64,000 bases of DNA from Rheinheimera salexigens (GCF_001752395.1 NZ_MKEK01000001.1:1363259-1427258); one strand, 5' to 3'; counted from the first letter of the stretch, positions 17,316 to 25,602 are shown. Notes: generated by a model from the sequence alone, not told the origin. Made by a program: numbers and translations.

Positions 17316-17735
17316 ATGTACTTACTATTATTTGCTAGCGGTTTTTTAGCTGCTACGTTGTTTCCGGCTTCGTCGGAATTGTTGCTGTTAACGCTATATA
17401 ATCAAGGCTATCAGCCGGTGCTGTTATGGGTGGTGGCCAGTGCCGGTAATACGCTGGGCTCTTGCGTTAACTGGTGGTTAGGTGCTCGGCTACGGCTGTT
17501 CTCGCATAAACGCTGGTTTCCTTTTTCGGCTAAGTCGTTAGCCAGAGCAGAGCAATTGTTTCAACGCTTTGGTTTACTCAGCTTATTATTTGCCTGGTTA
17601 CCCATAATTGGCGATCCCTTAACCCTAGTCGCGGGCGTGTTGCGGGTGCGCTTTAGTGTGTTTTTAGCCTTAGTGTTTTTAGGTAAGGCAGCACGTTATG
17701 CGTTACTGCTGAGCATAGTAGCTACTTTAAATTAA
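17316..17735 (+). CDS. YqaA/DedA-related small membrane protein
   Basis: A 139-residue integral membrane protein of the YqaA branch of the DedA/SNARE-associated superfamily. Motifs are an N-terminal GFLAATLFPASSELLL, GNTLGSCVNWWLGA, and FGLLSLLFAWLPIIGDPLTLVAGVLRV, in a hairpin-plus-helices layout. DedA relatives are linked to lipid flipping and envelope stress; no activity is proven for YqaA. The Shine-Dalgarno before the ATG is weak. The gene lies between two copies of the GGGTCAGAGTG inverted repeat, so it forms an isolated transcription unit. Confidence 0.87.
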   Translation: MYLLLFASGFLAATLFPASSELLLLTLYNQGYQPVLLWVVASAGNTLGSCVNWWLGARLRLFSHKRWFPFSAKSLARAEQLFQRFGLLSLLFAWLPIIGDPLTLVAGVLRVRFSVFLALVFLGKAARYALLLSIVATLN

Positions 17736-17740
17736 AGTCC

Positions 17741-17800
17741 ATAAAAAGGGTCAGAGTGATTTTATCGTTGTTAAGAAAAATCACTCTGACCCATTTTTAT
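17741..17800. repeat. inverted repeat of the GGGTCAGAGTG family
   Basis: Arms 17741-17764 and 17777-17800 (core GGGTCAGAGTGATTTT) with one bulged base and a short AT-rich loop. Second of two copies that bracket the YqaA gene. Confidence 0.85.
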
Positions 17801-17886
17801 GCTGGCGGCTTGAAAAAAATTTGGCATTATGGCGGCTGATGCGTCACAATTAGCGGCAATACTTAACTGTTTTTTAGGATTTTATT

Positions 17887-18279
17887 ATGGAATACCAACT
17901 TTCTGCCGATGAGCTAAAACGGATCAATGCTTTAGATGCTGAGCAGCGTTATAGTTACTTTGTGCAAGCGGTAGCAGATTTAGAAAAAATTTGGATTTTG
18001 ACCGATGATGATGGGTTTGTACTGGTAACGGCTGAAGATGAGCGTTGCATTCCGGTATGGCCACATGAAGAGTTGGCAGAGTTATGGATTGAGGGTGAGT
18101 GGTCGCATTGTATTGCTCAAGCAATAGATGTTGATACCTGGTTTGATAAGTGGACTTCTGGCTTAAATGGTGATGAATTAGGGATTGCTGTATTACCGGA
18201 TGCTGATGGTCCGGGTGTGGTGGTGTTGCCTGACGAGTTAGCTGAAACCTTAATGACTGAGATGCAAGACGAAGATTAA
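17887..18279 (+). CDS. DUF2750 family protein
   Basis: A 130-residue acidic cytoplasmic protein. The family features are the sequence RYSYFVQAVADLEKIWIL, IPVWPHEELAELW, and a central DVDTWFDKW. Function is unknown; members resemble small immunity or regulatory proteins only superficially. AGGA precedes the ATG. The window has a second member at 44846-45199 which keeps the same layout (bulky aromatic helix, PxW-E-A block, FxxxW). No operon partner is evident. Confidence 0.8.
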   Translation: MEYQLSADELKRINALDAEQRYSYFVQAVADLEKIWILTDDDGFVLVTAEDERCIPVWPHEELAELWIEGEWSHCIAQAIDVDTWFDKWTSGLNGDELGIAVLPDADGPGVVVLPDELAETLMTEMQDED

Positions 18280-18352
18280 GCCTGTTATTTGCTTGAGTTG
18301 GCTATATTGCTGATGCTTATTGGCAGTAGGCGCTAATCAGCTAGCATTTTCC

Positions 18353-18380
18353 TTGCATTTAGAACCAGAATCCGTACAAT
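18353..18380 (+). promoter_or_regulatory. predicted promoter of the rpsP operon
   Basis: -35 TTGCAT (18353-18358) and -10 TACAAT (18375-18380), 16-nt spacing, about 85 bp upstream of rpsP. Confidence 0.65.
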
Positions 18381-18385
18381 ACGGC

Positions 18386-18421
18386 AGCCCTTTAGTCTGA
18401 ACTTAATCAGGTTAGAGGGCT
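18386..18421 (+). promoter_or_regulatory. leader hairpin upstream of rpsP
   Basis: Outer stem AGCCCT/AGGGCT and inner stem CTGA/TCAG are followed by an AT-rich run. It would lie in the 5' leader of the operon transcript and could be an attenuator or a stabilising structure; only the pairing is seen. Confidence 0.4.
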
Positions 18422-18464
18422 TTATATTTTGTTAAAACCTGAACGATAAAAATTAGAGGGCCTT

Positions 18465-18716
18465 ATGGTAACTATTCGTTTACAACGTGGTGGCGCGAAA
18501 AAGCGTCCATTTTACCAAGTTGTTGTAGCGGACAGCCGTTTTGCTCGCGATGGCCGTCACATTGAGCGCTTGGGTTTCTTTAACCCACTTGCCGGCGGTA
18601 CAGAAGAGCGACTGCGTCTGGACCTAGATCGCGTTGATCACTGGGTAGCACAAGGTGCTGCATTAAGTGACCGCGTTGCAACATTGGTAAAAAATGCTAA
18701 GAAAGCTACGGCTTAA
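18465..18716 (+). CDS. rpsP: 30S ribosomal protein S16
   Basis: An 83-residue protein with the S16 signature [20 protein letters not shown] and the ERLGFFNP block. It binds 16S rRNA early in 30S assembly. First gene of the classic rpsP-rimM-trmD-rplS operon. GAGGG stands just upstream of the ATG. Confidence 0.98.
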   Translation: MVTIRLQRGGAKKRPFYQVVVADSRFARDGRHIERLGFFNPLAGGTEERLRLDLDRVDHWVAQGAALSDRVATLVKNAKKATA

Positions 18717-18724
18717 TTAGCAAT

Positions 18725-19273
18725 ATGTCGGGTGGAGTAGTCAGCGTGGAAAAGAAAGATTTAGTGGTTCTTGGCAAATTTGGTGCAGTTTACGGTATCA
18801 ATGGCTGGCTTAAAGTTAACGCTTGCACCGACGTCCCGGAAGGGATTTTTGATTACATTCCTTGGCAAGTAAACGTGCAAGGTAGCTGGCAACCAGTGCA
18901 GGTGTCTAGCTGGAAGCGCCATAGTAATGGCCTGATAGCAAAACTTGATGGTATTAGTGATCGTGATCTAGCTCAGCGTTATGTTAATGCTGATATTGCT
19001 GTAGCAAGCTCGTTGTTGCCTTCGCTTGGCGAAGGGGATTATTACTGGAAAGACCTTATGGGTTTGGCCGTAGTGAACGAAGCAGGCTATCACTTAGGTG
19101 AAGTGAGCGACATGATGGAGACCGGTTCTAACGACGTTATCGTGGTTAAAGCCAACCGTACCGATGCATTTGGTAAGAAAGAAAGGTTATTACCGTTTTT
19201 AACCGACACAGTGGTAAAAAGCGTTAACTTAACTGAAGGTCGCATTGTTGTAGACTGGGATCCTGCGTTTTAA
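18725..19273 (+). CDS. rimM: ribosome maturation factor RimM
   Basis: A 182-residue 30S assembly factor that binds S19 and acts on the 3' domain of 16S rRNA. The N-terminal beta-barrel has [19 protein letters not shown]; the C-terminal PRC-barrel domain has [11 protein letters not shown] and the [16 protein letters not shown] block. The ATG lies 8 bp after rpsP; an internal GTG (VSVEKK) is an alternative start. Its stop overlaps the trmD start as TAATG. Confidence 0.96.
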   Translation: MSGGVVSVEKKDLVVLGKFGAVYGINGWLKVNACTDVPEGIFDYIPWQVNVQGSWQPVQVSSWKRHSNGLIAKLDGISDRDLAQRYVNADIAVASSLLPSLGEGDYYWKDLMGLAVVNEAGYHLGEVSDMMETGSNDVIVVKANRTDAFGKKERLLPFLTDTVVKSVNLTEGRIVVDWDPAF

Positions 19274-20076
19274 TGGCAGAAGGCGTTACTGGTTGTAAAG
19301 ATGCTCGCTGGATAGGAGTTATCTCTTTATTTCCGGAAATGTTTAACGCTATAACGCAATTTGGGGTCACTGGCCGTGCTGTAAAACAAGGCTTAATTGA
19401 CGTGCAGTGCTGGAACCCGCGTGATTTCACAACGGACAAGCACCGAACGGTTGATGACAGACCTTATGGTGGCGGCCCTGGTATGCTAATGATGGTGCAG
19501 CCGTTGACCGACGCAATTCGCGCCGCAAAACAGGCAGCAACAGGAAAGGTACACACGATTTATTTATCGCCGCAAGGTAGAAAATTAGATCAACAAGGTG
19601 TAGCAGAACTGGCGACACATTCTAAGTTACTTTTAGTAGCTGGCCGGTATGAAGGGATTGATGAGCGCGTAATAGCAAGCGAAATTGACGAAGAATGGTC
19701 GGTGGGTGATTACGTGTTAAGTGGTGGAGAGTTGCCAGCGATGACGCTAATTGATGCGGTATCGCGTTTAGTACCAGGTGTACTTGGGCATCAACAGTCG
19801 GCAGAACAAGATTCTTTTGCATCGGGTTTGCTGGATTGTCCGCACTATACAAGACCTGAAGTGTTATCAGACAAACAGGTTCCGTCAGTATTACTGAGCG
19901 GTAACCATGAAAATATACGACGCTGGCGTTTGCAGCAGGCTCTTGGTAGAACCTGGCTAAGACGACCAGATATGTTAAATCTCCTGGCTCTGACTGAGGA
20001 GCAACGTCGGTTACTGGCTGATTTTAAAAAACATCATCAGCAAGAGTGCCAGACGGGGCAGCAAGAAGACAGTTAA
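19273..20076 (+). CDS. trmD: tRNA (guanine-N1)-methyltransferase
   Basis: A 267-residue SPOUT-class enzyme that methylates G37 of tRNAs with SAM, preventing frameshifts. Motifs are [18 protein letters not shown] and the trefoil-knot region [30 protein letters not shown]. It has about 12 residues more at the N-terminus than the E. coli protein, where the family start would be the [12 protein letters not shown] block; the first ATG is kept because it overlaps the rimM stop as TAATG, implying coupled translation. Confidence 0.97.
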   Translation: MAEGVTGCKDARWIGVISLFPEMFNAITQFGVTGRAVKQGLIDVQCWNPRDFTTDKHRTVDDRPYGGGPGMLMMVQPLTDAIRAAKQAATGKVHTIYLSPQGRKLDQQGVAELATHSKLLLVAGRYEGIDERVIASEIDEEWSVGDYVLSGGELPAMTLIDAVSRLVPGVLGHQQSAEQDSFASGLLDCPHYTRPEVLSDKQVPSVLLSGNHENIRRWRLQQALGRTWLRRPDMLNLLALTEEQRRLLADFKKHHQQECQTGQQEDS

Positions 20077-20098
20077 TACCAGGTATAGTGAGATTGTT

Positions 20099-20458
20099 AT
20101 GAGCAAAGTTAGCCAAAACATTATCAAACAACTTGAAGACGAGCAGTTAAAAACTGACGTTCCTGCGTTCGCGCCGGGCGACACTGTAATCGTTCAAGTA
20201 AAAGTAACTGAAGGTGAAAAATCACGTTTACAGGCTTACGAAGGCGTTGTTATCGCTAAGCGTAACCGTGGTTTACATTCTGCTTTCACAGTACGTAAAA
20301 TCTCTAATGGCGAAGGTGTTGAGCGTGTTTTCCAAACGCACAGCCCATTGGTAGACAGTATTACGGTTAAGCGCCGTGGTGCAGTTCGCCGTGCTAAGCT
20401 TTACTACTTACGCGATCGTTCAGGTAAATCAGCGCGTATCCGCGAAAAGCTTAACTAA
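20099..20458 (+). CDS. rplS: 50S ribosomal protein L19
   Basis: A 119-residue protein at the 30S-50S interface. Family blocks include [27 protein letters not shown], and [19 protein letters not shown]. Last gene of the rpsP operon, with a strong terminator right after it. Confidence 0.98.
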   Translation: MSKVSQNIIKQLEDEQLKTDVPAFAPGDTVIVQVKVTEGEKSRLQAYEGVVIAKRNRGLHSAFTVRKISNGEGVERVFQTHSPLVDSITVKRRGAVRRAKLYYLRDRSGKSARIREKLN

Positions 20459-20476
20459 GTTAGATTTAAGCGTGAT

Positions 20477-20503
20477 AAAGGCCGACTTCTGTCGGCCTTT
20501 TTT
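20477..20503 (+). terminator. terminator of the rpsP operon
   Basis: Ten-pair stem AAAGGCCGAC / GTCGGCCTTT with TTCT loop, followed by more T residues. Confidence 0.93.
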
Positions 20504-20514
20504 GTGGCTGAAAA

Positions 20515-20585
20515 ACAGTGACCGCGGCATAGCCGCTAGTTACCGTTGCCTGTGGCAACTCGTCACTGCTTGCGTAGCAAGCTCG
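20515..20585. repeat. modular hairpin repeat, copy 3
   Basis: Same framework as 14308-14400 (AGTGACCG, CTAGTTACCG, CTCGTCACTG spacers) but different paired inserts: CGGCATAGCCG, TTGCCTGTGGCAA, CTTGCGTAGCAAG. It occupies the gap between the rplS terminator and the aroF promoter; the rest of that 320-bp gap holds the promoter and TyrR sites. Confidence 0.83.
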
Positions 20586-20678
20586 TCTATCAACTACTTG
20601 TCGCATAGCTATTTCGTAAACTTATTTATACGATTAGTCTTCATTATTGAAAAATACAAATCTTAACAAACTAAAGGC

Positions 20679-20707
20679 TTGACCGCTGCTAATTGGCACT
20701 TTAGTAT
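20679..20707 (+). promoter_or_regulatory. predicted promoter of aroF-tyrA
   Basis: -35 TTGACC (20679-20684) and -10 TAGTAT (20702-20707), spaced by 17 nt. The start point would be near 20714, at the edge of TyrR-like boxes. Confidence 0.7.
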
Positions 20708-20713
20708 CAGGTG

Positions 20714-20752
20714 TGTATTTAATTGATTACGAGTTGTAAGTTTAAGTTTACA
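20714..20752 (+). promoter_or_regulatory. TyrR operator: strong box plus possible weak box
   Basis: TGTAAG-TTTAAG-TTTACA (20735-20752) matches the E. coli TyrR consensus TGTAAAN6TTTACA at 11 of 12 defined bases. A degenerate box (TGTATT-N6-ATTACG) is centred 21 bp upstream at 20714-20731, on the same helix face. Position just downstream of the promoter suggests tyrosine-dependent repression of aroF-tyrA. Confidence 0.72.
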
Positions 20753-20823
20753 GTTAAGGTTTGCCAGTTTTTATCTGCTCCCTTTGCTTATTCTGTTTAA
20801 CTCTAAGTGCTGGAGCATAGAAA

Positions 20824-21882
20824 ATGAGTAAGATTGTTGATGATTTGCGCATTGTGGCGCAAAAACCGTTAAGTTCGCCTGCAGTGTTAAAAAAAGTATT
20901 ACCTTTATCAGAGCAAGGTGCACTATTTGTGCAGCAAGCACGGGCTGATATTGCCAATATTGTTCACGGCAAAGATAAGCGCTTATTAGTGGTAACCGGG
21001 CCCTGCTCTATTCACGACCCTGTAGCAGCTATTGAATATGCCCAGAAGCTTAAAAAGTTACAGTTGGAATATGCCGATAGCTTATACATAGTAATGCGGG
21101 TGTATTTTGAAAAGCCTCGCACCACGGTGGGCTGGAAAGGGTTTATTAATGATCCGCATTTAGATGATTCATTTGATTTAGAAACCGGCTTAACTTGGGG
21201 CCGTGACTTATTATTAAAAATGGTTGAAATGGAGTTACCCACCGCAACTGAGGCTTTAGATCCTATTAGCCCACAGTACTTGTCTGATTTGATTAGCTGG
21301 TCGGCAATAGGCGCGCGTACGGTTGAATCACAAACTCACCGTGAAATGGCCAGTGGTTTATCGATGCCAGTTGGCTTTAAAAATGGCACCGATGGTAATT
21401 TAAGTATCGCTTTAAATGCGTTGCAGTCGGCTGCCAGTGGTCATAGCTTTTTTGGTATCAATCAAAATGGTGAAGTCAGCTTAGTGCAAACAGCAGGTAA
21501 CCCAGATGGTCATATTATTCTACGTGGTGGTGTGAAGCCGAATTACGACACGCAAAGTGTTAATGCCGCTTTAGCTGCCTTACAAAAGCTTAACTTACCC
21601 AATGGTATAGTAGTGGATTGCAGCCATGGTAACTCGAATAAAGATCATAATCGTCAAGGTGAAGTGGCACATGATGTGTTATCGCAACGCTTAGCCGGGA
21701 ATGAGGCCATTATTGGTATTATGCTAGAAAGCCACTTACACGCTGGTCGCCAAGAGTTAATTAATGGCAAAGCTGAGCACTATGGTGTGTCGGTAACGGA
21801 TGCTTGTATTGACTGGCCTACGACTGAAGTGTTACTGATGAGTCTGTACCAGAAAATGCAATCATTGGTGGCGGCAGCTTAA
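20824..21882 (+). CDS. aroF: 3-deoxy-7-phosphoheptulonate (DAHP) synthase, probably Tyr-sensitive
   Basis: First enzyme of the shikimate pathway: condenses PEP and erythrose-4-phosphate. A 352-residue class I enzyme with LLVVTGPCSIHDPVAA, MRVYFEKPRTTVGWKG, GARTVESQTHREMASGL and DCSHGNSNKDH, the last two bearing metal and substrate ligands. Pairing with tyrA and the upstream TyrR box point to the tyrosine-regulated paralogue AroF; the feedback amino acid is inferred. GGAG stands nine bases before the ATG. Confidence 0.93.
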   Translation: MSKIVDDLRIVAQKPLSSPAVLKKVLPLSEQGALFVQQARADIANIVHGKDKRLLVVTGPCSIHDPVAAIEYAQKLKKLQLEYADSLYIVMRVYFEKPRTTVGWKGFINDPHLDDSFDLETGLTWGRDLLLKMVEMELPTATEALDPISPQYLSDLISWSAIGARTVESQTHREMASGLSMPVGFKNGTDGNLSIALNALQSAASGHSFFGINQNGEVSLVQTAGNPDGHIILRGGVKPNYDTQSVNAALAALQKLNLPNGIVVDCSHGNSNKDHNRQGEVAHDVLSQRLAGNEAIIGIMLESHLHAGRQELINGKAEHYGVSVTDACIDWPTTEVLLMSLYQKMQSLVAAA

Positions 21883-21914
21883 GAGGGTAAATGTAATAGT
21901 ATGGTAATAGTATT

Positions 21915-23045
21915 ATGACCCAACAAAAAGCACAGCAAGCGCTTAGCCCGTTAAGACAGCAAATTGATGCCATTGATAGTCAATTAGTGGCTTTGTTAGC
22001 TAAACGGGCGCAAGTGACGGCGCAAGTAGGCATTGTAAAGCAAGAATTTGCGCTGCCGGTATATGTGCCAGAGCGTGAACAAGCTTTAATAACTGCAAGG
22101 CGTGAGCAAGCTACGGCATTAGGGGTGTCGCCTGAGTTAGTGGAGGATATATTGCGCCGAATGATGCGTGAGTCTTATCAAACTCAAGAAAGTGGTTTTG
22201 TGTGTTGTGGTGAAGTTGGCGCTAAAGTGGTGATTGTCGGTGGAGATGGCGCGCTAGGTCAACGCTTTGCGAGTTTGTTTACTCGTTCAGGTTATGTGGT
22301 TAACACGTTAGGGCCAGATGATTGGCAAGATGCTGAAGCCATCTGTGCAAATGCCGCTTTAGTACTAATGGCAGTACCCATTACATTAACTGAGCAATTG
22401 ATCCATAAACTGCCAGTTTTAGCCAAACATTGTGTGTTGGCCGATATTACCAGCGTTAAAGCTAAGCCGCTAGCAGCCATGTTAGCACAGCACTCTGGCC
22501 CCGTAGTGGGTTTACACCCCATGTTTGGCCCAGATGTAACCAACCTTGTGAAGCAAGTGGTGGTGGTGTGTCATGGCCGCGACCAAGCGCAATATCAATG
22601 GTTATTAACCCAGCTTAATGTCTGGGGTGCTGAGCTCGCCGAAAAGAGTGCCGACGAGCATGATCATGCCATGCAATTAATTCAAGCCATGCGCCATTTT
22701 TCATCCTTAGTTTATGGCGTACATTTAGCCGACGAGCAAGCCGATTTAGCCCAGTTATTGCAACTAAGCTCACCCATTTATCGCTTAGAACTGGCGATGG
22801 TAGGCAGATTATTCGCCCAAAATGCTGAGCTTTATGCTGATATCATGTTGTCATCCAGCGCCATGACACAAGTGCTACAACGTTATCAGCAGCGTTTCTG
22901 CCAGTTGTTACAGCTGTTAGAAAGCCAAGATAAAGCCGGTTTAATGGCCCAATTTGGTAAAGGCCAACAATTTTTCGGCGATCTGGCCGAGCAATTCCTG
23001 CAAGAAAGCAAACACTTACTGCAAAAAGCCGCCGACAGCCGCTAA
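21915..23045 (+). CDS. tyrA: bifunctional chorismate mutase / prephenate dehydrogenase (T-protein)
   Basis: Two steps of tyrosine synthesis in one 376-residue protein. The AroQ-type chorismate mutase domain covers residues 1-90 (LRQQIDAIDSQLVALLAKR); the dehydrogenase has its NAD motif GGDGALG at 109-115 and the GLHPMFGPD block. The gap to aroF is 32 bp, so they form an operon. The ATG lacks a good Shine-Dalgarno; a tiny frame starting at 21901 (ATG GTA ATA GTA TTA TGA) overlaps it as ATGA, and AGAGGG lies at the end of aroF, so coupled translation is possible. Confidence 0.95.
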   Translation: MTQQKAQQALSPLRQQIDAIDSQLVALLAKRAQVTAQVGIVKQEFALPVYVPEREQALITARREQATALGVSPELVEDILRRMMRESYQTQESGFVCCGEVGAKVVIVGGDGALGQRFASLFTRSGYVVNTLGPDDWQDAEAICANAALVLMAVPITLTEQLIHKLPVLAKHCVLADITSVKAKPLAAMLAQHSGPVVGLHPMFGPDVTNLVKQVVVVCHGRDQAQYQWLLTQLNVWGAELAEKSADEHDHAMQLIQAMRHFSSLVYGVHLADEQADLAQLLQLSSPIYRLELAMVGRLFAQNAELYADIMLSSSAMTQVLQRYQQRFCQLLQLLESQDKAGLMAQFGKGQQFFGDLAEQFLQESKHLLQKAADSR

Positions 23046-23051
23046 AATTAC

Positions 23052-23076
23052 TAATATGGGGTCGGAGTACATTAAT
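23052..23076 (+). repeat. GGGGTCGGAGTACATTAAT repeat, left inverted copy
   Basis: 25-bp element; its reverse complement recurs at 24588-24612 with one mismatch, so the two bracket the unknown exported gene and the RAYT relic. Confidence 0.85.
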
Positions 23077-23157
23077 AAAATGTTAACTCCGCCTTGCCGC
23101 AGTTTTTTCTGCAATAGCTATACTGTTCATAGTTTAAAAACTACGGGAGTATTTGTT

Positions 23158-23772
23158 ATGAAACTTGTTTCTATAAAACTTAGCGCTATAAAAGTCATTA
23201 ATCCGCTACCTAAAGCGTTATTACTAAGCTTATTCGGCGTCGCGCTCACATTAACTGCTTACGCTTCAGATGTTGATGACGCTATTGCAGCCGCAACTAA
23301 GCATTATAAAGCCGGCGAGTATTCGCAAGCAGCTGCTCAGCTAGATTATGCCAGCACGTTGATTAGGCAGGAAAAAGGCGAACAGGTGAAAACATTTTTT
23401 CCGGACGCGCCAACTGGTTGGCAAGCTGAAGATGCTGAGAGTTCAGTCGCAGGGGCAGCGATGTTTGGTGGAGGAATTAGCGCATCTAGAGCCTATTATA
23501 ATGCGGATTATCGGATTGAAATTGACTTAATGATGGACTCACCGATGCTGCAAGCCTTTTCTATGATGTTAAGTAATCCATCAATGATTGCTATGTCAGG
23601 TGGCAAATTAACCAAAATTCAAGGTATTCAAGCAGTGCAGAAGGTGGATGGCAAGCAATTGGAGATCCAGTTTGTTACACCCACAGGCGCTATGGTTACG
23701 CTAAGTGGCGATAATGCTGCCCAGAGTACTTTATTAAAACTTGCCAATGCAATAGACCTTAAAAAGCTTTGA
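23158..23772 (+). CDS. exported protein of unknown function with TPR-like N-terminus
   Basis: A 204-residue protein not assigned to a named family. The N-terminus carries a long basic-hydrophobic signal peptide ending near TAYA-SD. The early mature region (AIAAATKHYKAGEYSQAAAQLDYASTLI) looks like one TPR-type helical hairpin. The remainder contains GWQAEDAESSVAGAAMFGGGISASRAYY and a Met-rich stretch (MMDSPMLQAFSMMLSNPSMIAMSGG). The ATG at 23158 has GGGAG upstream; frame extension to 22954 overlaps tyrA and is rejected. It lies between inverted copies of a RAYT-linked repeat. Likely periplasmic; no function is proposed. Confidence 0.75.
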   Translation: MKLVSIKLSAIKVINPLPKALLLSLFGVALTLTAYASDVDDAIAAATKHYKAGEYSQAAAQLDYASTLIRQEKGEQVKTFFPDAPTGWQAEDAESSVAGAAMFGGGISASRAYYNADYRIEIDLMMDSPMLQAFSMMLSNPSMIAMSGGKLTKIQGIQAVQKVDGKQLEIQFVTPTGAMVTLSGDNAAQSTLLKLANAIDLKKL

Positions 23773-23807
23773 TTTCAAGATCTATTTATTATGAGTGGGT
23801 TTTATTT

Positions 23808-23840
23808 AACAATTTATTAATGTGCACTGACCCCATTTTA
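23808..23840 (+). repeat. ATTAATGTGCACTGACCCC repeat
   Basis: A 33-bp element with a copy at 26816-26848 that differs by one base, and a diverged direct copy at 24580-24612. It lies between the unknown exported gene and the RAYT relic. Confidence 0.88.
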
Positions 23841-23903
23841 AGAGTTGAAGCTGATTGGTTATGAACTACACTTGTTTAAAATTGGTTGCAAGTGTAAATA
23901 TTT

Positions 23904-24592
23904 ATGGCTAGAAAACCTAGGTTTTATGTGAAAGGTGTGCCTTGTCATGTGGTGCAGCGTGGCAATAATCGACAACGCTGCTTTTATCTGATGAAGATTT
24001 TGGCTTTTATATGCGCCGGCTAGAAGATGCCCTGCAGTGCTATCAGGTGCAGCTACATGCGTTTGTATTAATGACTAATCATGTCCATTTATTAATGACG
24101 CCTCAAGATAGCGAAGGTATTTCCCGGGTGTTGCAAAGCGTTGGTCGTGATTACGTGCGCTATTTCAATAATACTTATCAACGCTCGGGCACGTTATGGG
24201 AAGGGCGACATAAAGCCAGCTTAATTGATTCTGAGCGTTATTTTATGTTGTGCATGCGATATATAGAGCTGAACCCAGTAAGAGCAAGAATGGTGAAATT
24301 GCCTGAGGAATACCATTGGTCTAGTTTTCAGCAACATGGTGTCGGTAACGATATTGCTAGCTTGACGCCGCATCCGTTGTATTTGGGATTAGCTGATAAT
24401 GCTCAAAATCGTTGTAGTGCCTATCGAGCATTATTTACGCAGCACTTAACGGCTGAGGAGATTGACAAGGTACGTCGATGTGTCAGGCATAATTACCCTT
24501 TAGCTGATGCGCGTTTTAGAGCTGAGCTAGAGCAACGTTTGGGTTGCGAGTTTGGGCAATTAGGGCCGGGCAGACCGTTAACAATTAATTAA
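23904..24592 (+). pseudogene. REP-associated tyrosine transposase (RAYT), frameshifted
   Basis: Y1-type transposase of the IS200-like TnpA-REP family. The start reads MARKPRFYVKGVPCHVVQRG, a standard RAYT N-terminus, but a one-base deletion near 23984-23988 diverts the frame to a stop. Adding one base restores NNRQRCFY followed by SDEDFGFYMRRLEDALQ. The second frame holds the HUH motif NHVH in LMTNHVHLLM, the tyrosine region VRYFNNTYQRSGTLWEGRHKASL, and ends inside a repeat. The rest is intact, so inactivation is recent unless the missing base is a sequencing error. Confidence 0.88.
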
Positions 24593-24612
24593 TGTGCTCC
24601 GACCCCATATTA
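24588..24612 (-). repeat. GGGGTCGGAGCACATTAAT repeat, right inverted copy
   Basis: 24 of 25 bases match the reverse complement of 23052-23076. It also aligns as a diverged direct copy of 23808-23840, and supplies the last codons of the RAYT frame. Confidence 0.85.
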
Positions 24613-24616
24613 GTTG

Positions 24617-25498
24617 TTAGAGGTTGTAGTGTTCTTTGATCAGTTGCCATGCGTGTTCTGGGGTGTCGGCGTATTGGATTAGATCTAAGTCTTCGGCGTT
24701 GATGACGCCTTCTTCTACTAAAAGATCGAAGTTGATTAGCTTTTGCCAAAAAGCTTTGTTGAATAAGATCACCGGGACGCGGGTGGATTTTTTAGTTTGA
24801 ATTAAGGCTAAGGTTTCAAATAGTTCGTCTAGGGTGCCAAAGCCACCTGGGAAGGCGACGAGTGCGCGGGCGCGTTGTAAAAAGTGCATTTTACGGATGG
24901 CGAAGTAATGAAACTGAAAACAAAACTTGGGGGTGATGTATTGGTTAGGTTGTTGTTCACGCGGGAGTACAATATTTAAACCAATGCTTTCGCCTCCGGC
25001 TTCCATAGCGCCTCGATTGGCTGCTTCCATAATGCCTGGGCCGCCGCCGCTGATGATGGTGAGGGCACAGTCTTGATGTTTACAGCTGTGCTCGGTGACT
25101 AAATAAGAAAAGCGCTGCGATGCAGTATAATACTGGCTTGATTTAACTTGAGCTTGAGCATATTTAACTGCTTTTTGATTTTGGCTGTTATCAATTTCGG
25201 CTAAGGCTTGTTGCGCATTTTCTAATAATAGCTCGGCTTTTTCTGGAGATAAAAAGCGGGCGCTACCAAACACGACGATAGTGGCGTTTATGTTGTGCTG
25301 CTCTAATACTTGTTGGGGTTTTAGGTATTCTAATTGCAGCCGAATATGACGCAAACTATCTTGCGTTAAAAAATCAGTATCAGCGAAGGCTAGACGATAG
25401 GCGCTTGAGTCTTCTAAGGTGTTAATAGCGTTTATGGTGTCGATAGACTGCTGGGCTGACGTTAAATGGCGGCCATAAAGTTTTTCTTTATCAGTCAT
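24617..25498 (-). CDS. LOG-family nucleotide 5'-monophosphate phosphoribohydrolase-like protein
   Basis: A 293-residue Rossmann-fold protein (TIGR00730 / lysine-decarboxylase-like). Signature motifs are ISGGGPGIMEAANRGA, binding phosphate, and FPGGFGTLDELFE (PGGxGTxxE), the catalytic site of LOG cytokinin-activating and PpnN-type nucleotide hydrolases. It probably cleaves the N-glycosidic bond of nucleoside monophosphates; the physiological substrate is uncertain. GAGGA precedes the ATG. It is longer at the N-terminus than small LOG proteins but lacks the extra domains of PpnN. Confidence 0.85.
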   Translation of the reverse strand: MTDKEKLYGRHLTSAQQSIDTINAINTLEDSSAYRLAFADTDFLTQDSLRHIRLQLEYLKPQQVLEQHNINATIVVFGSARFLSPEKAELLLENAQQALAEIDNSQNQKAVKYAQAQVKSSQYYTASQRFSYLVTEHSCKHQDCALTIISGGGPGIMEAANRGAMEAGGESIGLNIVLPREQQPNQYITPKFCFQFHYFAIRKMHFLQRARALVAFPGGFGTLDELFETLALIQTKKSTRVPVILFNKAFWQKLINFDLLVEEGVINAEDLDLIQYADTPEHAWQLIKEHYNL

Positions 25499-25602
25499 AT
25501 GATCCTCTTAATGCGATGATGAAACCCTGATGACACTACACCTAAAATGTATGCTGCCAGCAGGGTTTTAATTATAAGCTAGCCAAGTTAAGCCAAGTTA
25601 AG

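Noticed and set aside
22954..23157. N-terminal extension of the exported 204-residue protein
   Set aside because: It overlaps tyrA, crosses a repeat, and would bury the signal peptide.
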